Part shown: one piece after another, positions 32,466 through 36,140 of the stretch
Layout: each line of letters opens with the position of its first letter
Numbering within the stretch: position 1 is the first letter of the stretch
Source: Planctomycetaceae bacterium
GTDB lineage: Bacteria; Planctomycetota; Planctomycetia; Pirellulales; Thermoguttaceae
Reading direction: 5' to 3'
Assembly: GCA_031289675.1 (NCBI GenBank)
Contig: JAITOZ010000158.1
Location: 1 to 36,140 of the forward strand
Length of the DNA: 36,140 bases
Made by a program: the position numbers and the translations under genes
The notes under the pieces: model-generated
Told to the model about the DNA's origin: nothing
Databases searched by the model: none
The model's input: the letters and a program-made list of their open reading frames with translations, nothing else

Positions 32466-33281
32466 TCACTTCTTTGCCGCTTGTTTTTCGACAACCTGTT
32501 TTTGATACTCGTCCAGCGGAACAGACGGAAACGTTTGCCGGTACTCGTTGACTCGTTCCAGACATTTCCGGTCGTCATCCGAAAGCCTTCGTGAAAATTG
32601 ATGTGAACTTTTCGTAACCTCCGCCTGCGAAAATGCCGTTTTTCCTTTCGGATACAGTGCCGTTGAAACGTGTACAGCAAACCGGCGTTCCTGACGTAAA
32701 ATGTTATTGACAGCAAGACGCGGGAGCATCATCGTTGAATACGGATTGAGCCGCATATTCAGATAACACATCCAATCACAAAAATCGTAATACATTATCT
32801 CCGATTCATCAGGCAGCGGTACAGTGTGCAATTCGTAATCAATCCAATGCGACTGCATCGCAATAATTCCGTTCGTGTCATCTTTTTTGACATCAAATTT
32901 CGGCTGAACTGCAAAATAGAGAAACGAATTTGTTTTCGGATTGCTGCTCTGTAAAACCCGCTGGCACAAGTTTTCTGTTTGTTCTTTTACCTTGACGGCA
33001 TCGAACGAAGTTTGCAGACGCAGCGGCGGATTGAGCATCGTAAAGGTTTTCCGCAGTGTATCAAAAACAGCAATTTCACCGCTCATACCGATGACACTGA
33101 CGAATTGTCTGTCCAGTAAATAGACGGTACTTTTTACTCCGTTCACTTCATTATCAATGCGGTATTCCGCTCCCGAACAAGGGTAAGGCGAAAAGAATAA
33201 AGCAAGTATACAAAAGGGAATTATAGACATTCCTTTTTCGTTCTTGTCTATGTTCAGCAATTTTCTAAAATAACTGTACAT
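32466..33281 (-). CDS. Secreted planctomycete hypothetical protein
   Basis: Not assigned to a function. The protein is 271 aa from 33281, or 254 aa from ATG 33230. The inner start places the signal peptide (MSIIPFCILALFFSPYPCSGA) at the N-terminus and is plausible, but neither start has a well-spaced ribosome binding site. The segment YRIDNEV...GEIAVFDTLRKTFTMLNPPLRLQTSFD resembles a conserved planctomycete secreted family. The longer version overlaps the end of the SH3-domain gene by 17 bases, so the two are probably one transcript. Confidence 0.75.
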   Translation of the reverse strand: MYSYFRKLLNIDKNEKGMSIIPFCILALFFSPYPCSGAEYRIDNEVNGVKSTVYLLDRQFVSVIGMSGEIAVFDTLRKTFTMLNPPLRLQTSFDAVKVKEQTENLCQRVLQSSNPKTNSFLYFAVQPKFDVKKDDTNGIIAMQSHWIDYELHTVPLPDESEIMYYDFCDWMCYLNMRLNPYSTMMLPRLAVNNILRQERRFAVHVSTALYPKGKTAFSQAEVTKSSHQFSRRLSDDDRKCLERVNEYRQTFPSVPLDEYQKQVVEKQAAKK

Positions 33282-34626
33282 TTTTCACTGTAATATGTCT
33301 TGCCCGCGGCTTATTCGTTCTTTCATAGAAACCGAGTATTCCGTTAATGCCGACTGTCTTGCCGATATAGGAATTCAAATCAACTCCAGCAGACGGCGAC
33401 ACAAGGCAAATAATCTGTCCTTGTGCGTCGACCACCGCATACGGCGGATGTCCCTTCGGCAGCGGGTCGAACTCCCCCAGTTTGCCGGTGATGTCAAAAC
33501 GTGATGCTGCCGTTTGCGGCAGAGTGTTGGGCGTGCTGCCTCCCGCTATGTTACCTCCCGCCGTAAAGGGACTTGTTGCCGCTTTACGGCTGGGGGACGA
33601 AGTATTGCCGGACACAATGCTGCTGGACAAAGTACCGCTGCTAACCGGTTTTTTGAGGGCTAATTCCTGCCGCACTTGCCGAGTACGTTTTAACGATTCA
33701 AGCAAATGAAATGCCTTTTCAAGGTCTTTGTCCGACGGAGCAATTTGGTAAAGTTCTTCACCGCGCTTGATGAGTACATCGAAGACGGCATCATCTGTCC
33801 GGCGGGTCATTACCGTCCATACTTCCCGATCCAATTCCTGTAAGGCTTGACGGAACGGGTCGTTGAGAGCGGCAGTATTCGGTGCAGCCGGCGTTTCGTC
33901 CAAAATAATTTCGTCAAGGGCAATACGGCGGTTCGATGCGATTTTTGCTGCCGATTTCGTTTCTGCTTTAGTCTCCAAAAGACGGCTGTCCATATCCGGC
34001 ATTTTCGCGTTAGGCTGCGGCAGCGACGATGACGGGACAGGAGTTTTGGCAGGGGAAGCCGGAGCATTGTCCGTCCGGTCATAGCGTACCTGAATAATTT
34101 CTGTCTCGTGACTGCCGCTGCTTTGATTATTACAAATAATAGACGATTTCGCAATCCAGCGGAACTCGCCGCTCGGCGGTGCAATTTTCAGCCAAAGAGG
34201 ACTCTCCGCATTTTCCGGTGTTTCCCGTCTGTCAAGAACCGCAACTTGTTCACCCCGTTTGAGACGCACTTGTACGGTACTGCAATCATCGGTCAATGCA
34301 CTTCCGATGATTGATGCCAGTCCGTCTATTGTAACCGTTCCCGTATTGTTCGTGCCGAGCCGGACATACCTGGCACTGACCCAGGAATAACTTCCGACGG
34401 GCGGACGGATTGCCGCATACCCATTTTTCTCATAATAGACTTCAACCTTATCACCGGTTTTAAGTTGCGAAACCGGATAAACATTGCCGGCATCGCCGGG
34501 TCCGCTTAATACATCGGTACCGCATTGAACAGCCGCAATATACCAAGACGGTTCCTCTGCCCCAAGAAGCGAAGCCGACAAGGTTAAAACCGACAAGGTT
34601 AAAATGAGACAGTAGATATACCGCAT
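33265..34626 (-). CDS. Secreted SH3-domain protein
   Basis: The protein is 453 aa. A signal peptide of about 22 residues (LTLSVLTLSASLLGA, encoded by a 15-bp tandem repeat) is followed by two bacterial SH3-like domains (about 28-90 and 100-165, with SGPGDAGNVYPVSQLKTGDKVEV and WVSARYVRLG). A Ser/Pro/Thr-rich linker and a helical part (about 255-330) follow. A final OB-like domain (FDITGKLGEFDPLPKGHPPYAVVDAQGQIICLVSP...YIGKTVGINGI) ends the protein. SH3b domains often bind cell-wall peptides, but the target is unknown. The gene has its own promoter at 34651-34680. Confidence 0.8.
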   Translation of the reverse strand: MRYIYCLILTLSVLTLSASLLGAEEPSWYIAAVQCGTDVLSGPGDAGNVYPVSQLKTGDKVEVYYEKNGYAAIRPPVGSYSWVSARYVRLGTNNTGTVTIDGLASIIGSALTDDCSTVQVRLKRGEQVAVLDRRETPENAESPLWLKIAPPSGEFRWIAKSSIICNNQSSGSHETEIIQVRYDRTDNAPASPAKTPVPSSSLPQPNAKMPDMDSRLLETKAETKSAAKIASNRRIALDEIILDETPAAPNTAALNDPFRQALQELDREVWTVMTRRTDDAVFDVLIKRGEELYQIAPSDKDLEKAFHLLESLKRTRQVRQELALKKPVSSGTLSSSIVSGNTSSPSRKAATSPFTAGGNIAGGSTPNTLPQTAASRFDITGKLGEFDPLPKGHPPYAVVDAQGQIICLVSPSAGVDLNSYIGKTVGINGILGFYERTNKPRARHITVKNVQLF

Positions 34627-34650
34627 AACAGGTTTGCCGAAAGTATGCGG

Positions 34651-34680
34651 AGTGTAGCGAAATCACTCCGGCTCTGTCAA
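34651..34680 (-). promoter_or_regulatory. Sigma70 promoter of the SH3-domain gene
   Basis: Minus strand TTGACA (34675-34680), 18-bp spacer, TACACT (34651-34656), starting just downstream of the dGTPase-like gene. Confidence 0.65.
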
Positions 34681-34721
34681 GAGTATTTTGAAGGGCGTTT
34701 TTTGTAAGAATGACCGTTTGT

Positions 34722-35777
34722 TCAAGAACCGCCGATTTGCTCTTTGACCGACCGGTCGGTTTGGTCGGCAAGGTAATCGGCGGTCGCCCGCTCAATTCCT
34801 TCTTCCCGAATCACATCGGCGTAACGTTCCGGCAGTTTCCTGCCGTCTTTAACGTACTGCCGAAATAACGTTTCGAGCCAAAGCGATACGCGTCGGCGGT
34901 GTTCGGTCACTTGCGGATGACGATAGACTTCCGCCAACAGAAAAGCCTCCATTTCGGCTTTTTCTTCGGCAAGTTCTGCACTTGGAGCAATCAACACCGG
35001 CAACTTCAACGCTGTTTCATAAGACGTGATTTTTTGTAACCGGTGTTTTGCTGTTTCAATAACGTTGCTGACTTGCCGCTCAATTAAATGATGAATCACT
35101 GCCCGGCGAAACTCTGCATCGTCAAGGTTCGTCCAAAGTTGCCGGACACGATAGGCGGCAGCCTTCCAAAGAGCCGTATGAATCACTTGACCGGCAGTGA
35201 GAAGACCGAGTTCCATTGCGTCATCGACATCGTGAGTATCATAAGCAATACTGTCGGCAACGTCCATCGTCTGTATTTCGAGGAGCGGCGTTTTCGATGT
35301 GCCCATTTTATAACGCTGTCCGTCAAGAATTTCTCTCGAAAGGTTTAATCCGGGAAAACCGGCATAGCGCTGTTCCCGTTTTTCGACAATCCGCAGGGCT
35401 TGTGCATTATGTTCAAAGCCGCCGCTGTCAGCCAACAGCCGGTTTAATACATCTTCGCCGGTATGTCCGAAAGGCGGATGCCCGATGTCGTGCAGATAGG
35501 CGGAGGCTTCGATTAAATCTTCGTTGAGACCTAATGCTCTGCCGATGGTGCGGGCTATGCAGGCGACTTCGAGAGTATGTGTGAGACGGGTTCGGTGATA
35601 GTTGCCGAATTCGGCAGTGAAGACCTGCATTTTCCCGCTTAAGCGGCGAAAGGCGGCGCAATGAACGATGCGGTCTCTGTCCCGCTGAAACGGATTGCGG
35701 TAGGGATGTGCCGTTTCGCCGTGTACTCGTCCTGCTGTTGCTTTCGCAGGAAAACCATACGCACAAATTGCTGCCAT
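34722..35777 (-). CDS. Deoxyguanosinetriphosphate triphosphohydrolase-like protein (HD family)
   Basis: The protein is 351 aa from ATG 35777. The track start at 35816 adds a hydrophobic tail not expected in this cytosolic family. Dgt-like enzymes split dNTPs into nucleoside and triphosphate. Landmarks are HPYRNPFQRDRDRIVHCAAFRRLSGKMQVF, RTRLTHTLEVACIAR (first metal His), YLHDIGHPPFGHTGED (HD pair) and MDVADSIAYDTHDVDDA (last metal Asp). The protein likely acts in dNTP homeostasis; members of the family also have antiphage roles, for which there is no local evidence here. The upstream 35.8-36.1 kb has no gene. Confidence 0.9.
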   Translation of the reverse strand: MAAICAYGFPAKATAGRVHGETAHPYRNPFQRDRDRIVHCAAFRRLSGKMQVFTAEFGNYHRTRLTHTLEVACIARTIGRALGLNEDLIEASAYLHDIGHPPFGHTGEDVLNRLLADSGGFEHNAQALRIVEKREQRYAGFPGLNLSREILDGQRYKMGTSKTPLLEIQTMDVADSIAYDTHDVDDAMELGLLTAGQVIHTALWKAAAYRVRQLWTNLDDAEFRRAVIHHLIERQVSNVIETAKHRLQKITSYETALKLPVLIAPSAELAEEKAEMEAFLLAEVYRHPQVTEHRRRVSLWLETLFRQYVKDGRKLPERYADVIREEGIERATADYLADQTDRSVKEQIGGS

Positions 35778-35886
35778 TGACCGCAATATAACACAGATGC
35801 AAAGAAAAAGAAACACCGCAGATGAAGGTCATTCTTGCGGGATGAGTGCTTCTCCGGTTACGCCGAAGGGAACGGACATCATCTTA

Positions 35887-35919
35887 AACGTCTTTATAAC
35901 GTCTTTATAACGTCTTTAT
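35887..35919. repeat. 11-bp tandem repeat, three copies
   Basis: AACGTCTTTAT is repeated three times without change, in the region upstream of the dGTPase-like gene. Its length of one helical turn could place protein sites on one face of the DNA. Confidence 0.8.
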
Positions 35920-36010
35920 CCTTGCATTCACCCATTCCACCGGAACTCTGCGGCGGGACAACGCGCGGTTATGCGGCTTTTCATCCGCCGTTTGCTTTTG
36001 CCGTGCGTCC

Positions 36011-36045
36011 GCGTCCCGCATAGCGTCCCGCATAGCGTCCCGCTA
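36011..36045. repeat. 12-bp tandem repeat, nearly three copies
   Basis: GCGTCCCGCATA occurs twice, followed by GCGTCCCGCTA. No coding sequence is supported in 35830-36140; the short plus-strand ORF there reads through both repeat tracts. Confidence 0.75.
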
Positions 36046-36140
36046 TTTTTCTCAAACGCTTTGAAGTCCTTCACCACACGCTACCGGGCATTCACCTTTG
36101 CAGAGCATTTCATCACTTCGTAATCCGAATCCGAAGTAAT

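Noticed and set aside
34722-35777. Antiphage dGTPase defence island
   Set aside because: The HD hydrolase lies among host genes with no other defence genes around it. A housekeeping role is simpler.
35835-36023. 62-aa plus-strand ORF at the right edge
   Set aside because: Consists largely of DNA with short tandem repeats. No ribosome binding site or homology signal.

Overview
The window looks like chromosomal DNA of an anaerobic planctomycete, probably of the Pirellulales/Thermoguttaceae type from a gut or other fermentative habitat. This is an inference. It rests on a DUF1559 prepilin-like protein with the H-X9-DG signature next to a small carboxypeptidase-regulatory-like lipoprotein, a typical planctomycete integrase, planctomycete-style secreted hypotheticals, and a sensory [FeFe]-hydrogenase operon. 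No rRNA or CRISPR array was seen.

Region 1 (1 to about 8.19 kb) is the right part of an integrated mobile element; its left end lies outside the window. It carries unrecognised cargo (11-2896), a ParA-type ATPase, a YdcK-like beta-helix protein, an HTH protein whose gene contains a 10-bp-phased repeat array (possible replication initiator and origin), a small regulator flanked by two identical palindromes, an excisionase-like HTH protein and a tyrosine recombinase. The element abuts a truncated copy of a DUF1559 gene start.

Region 2 (8.5-16.6 kb) is host housekeeping. It holds ruvB; a minus-strand operon (VanZ-like protein, AlaC-like aminotransferase, DUF1186/SEC-C protein, cobalamin adenosyltransferase, PilC/GspF); tRNA-Ser(GCU); and, divergently, rpmA-holA.

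Region 3 (16.97-20.17 kb) is an HfsA-HfsB-HfsC-like module: a small 2Fe-2S protein, a PAS-containing sensory [FeFe] hydrogenase and a PP2C/SpoIIE phosphatase. The proton-shuttle cysteine of the H-cluster site is alanine, which fits H2 or redox sensing coupled to dephosphorylation. A 380-bp scar follows, in which fragments of the RND pump gene and of holA are fused.

Region 4 (20.8-25.4 kb) has a secreted GH36-like alpha-galactosidase, a lipoprotein and a DUF1559 protein whose N-terminal leader is out of frame at a GA-dinucleotide tract.

Region 5 (25.5-32.4 kb) is a Cu/Ag-type RND efflux operon on the minus strand: Cys-rich protein, low-complexity CC-pair protein, CusB-like adaptor with fused DUF3347, EF-hand/DUF3347 protein and CusA-like pump. 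No TolC/CusC-like gene is present in the window.

Region 6 (32.4-36.1 kb) has two secreted planctomycete proteins (one with SH3-like domains), a dGTPase-like HD hydrolase, and a gene-free right edge with two tandem repeats.
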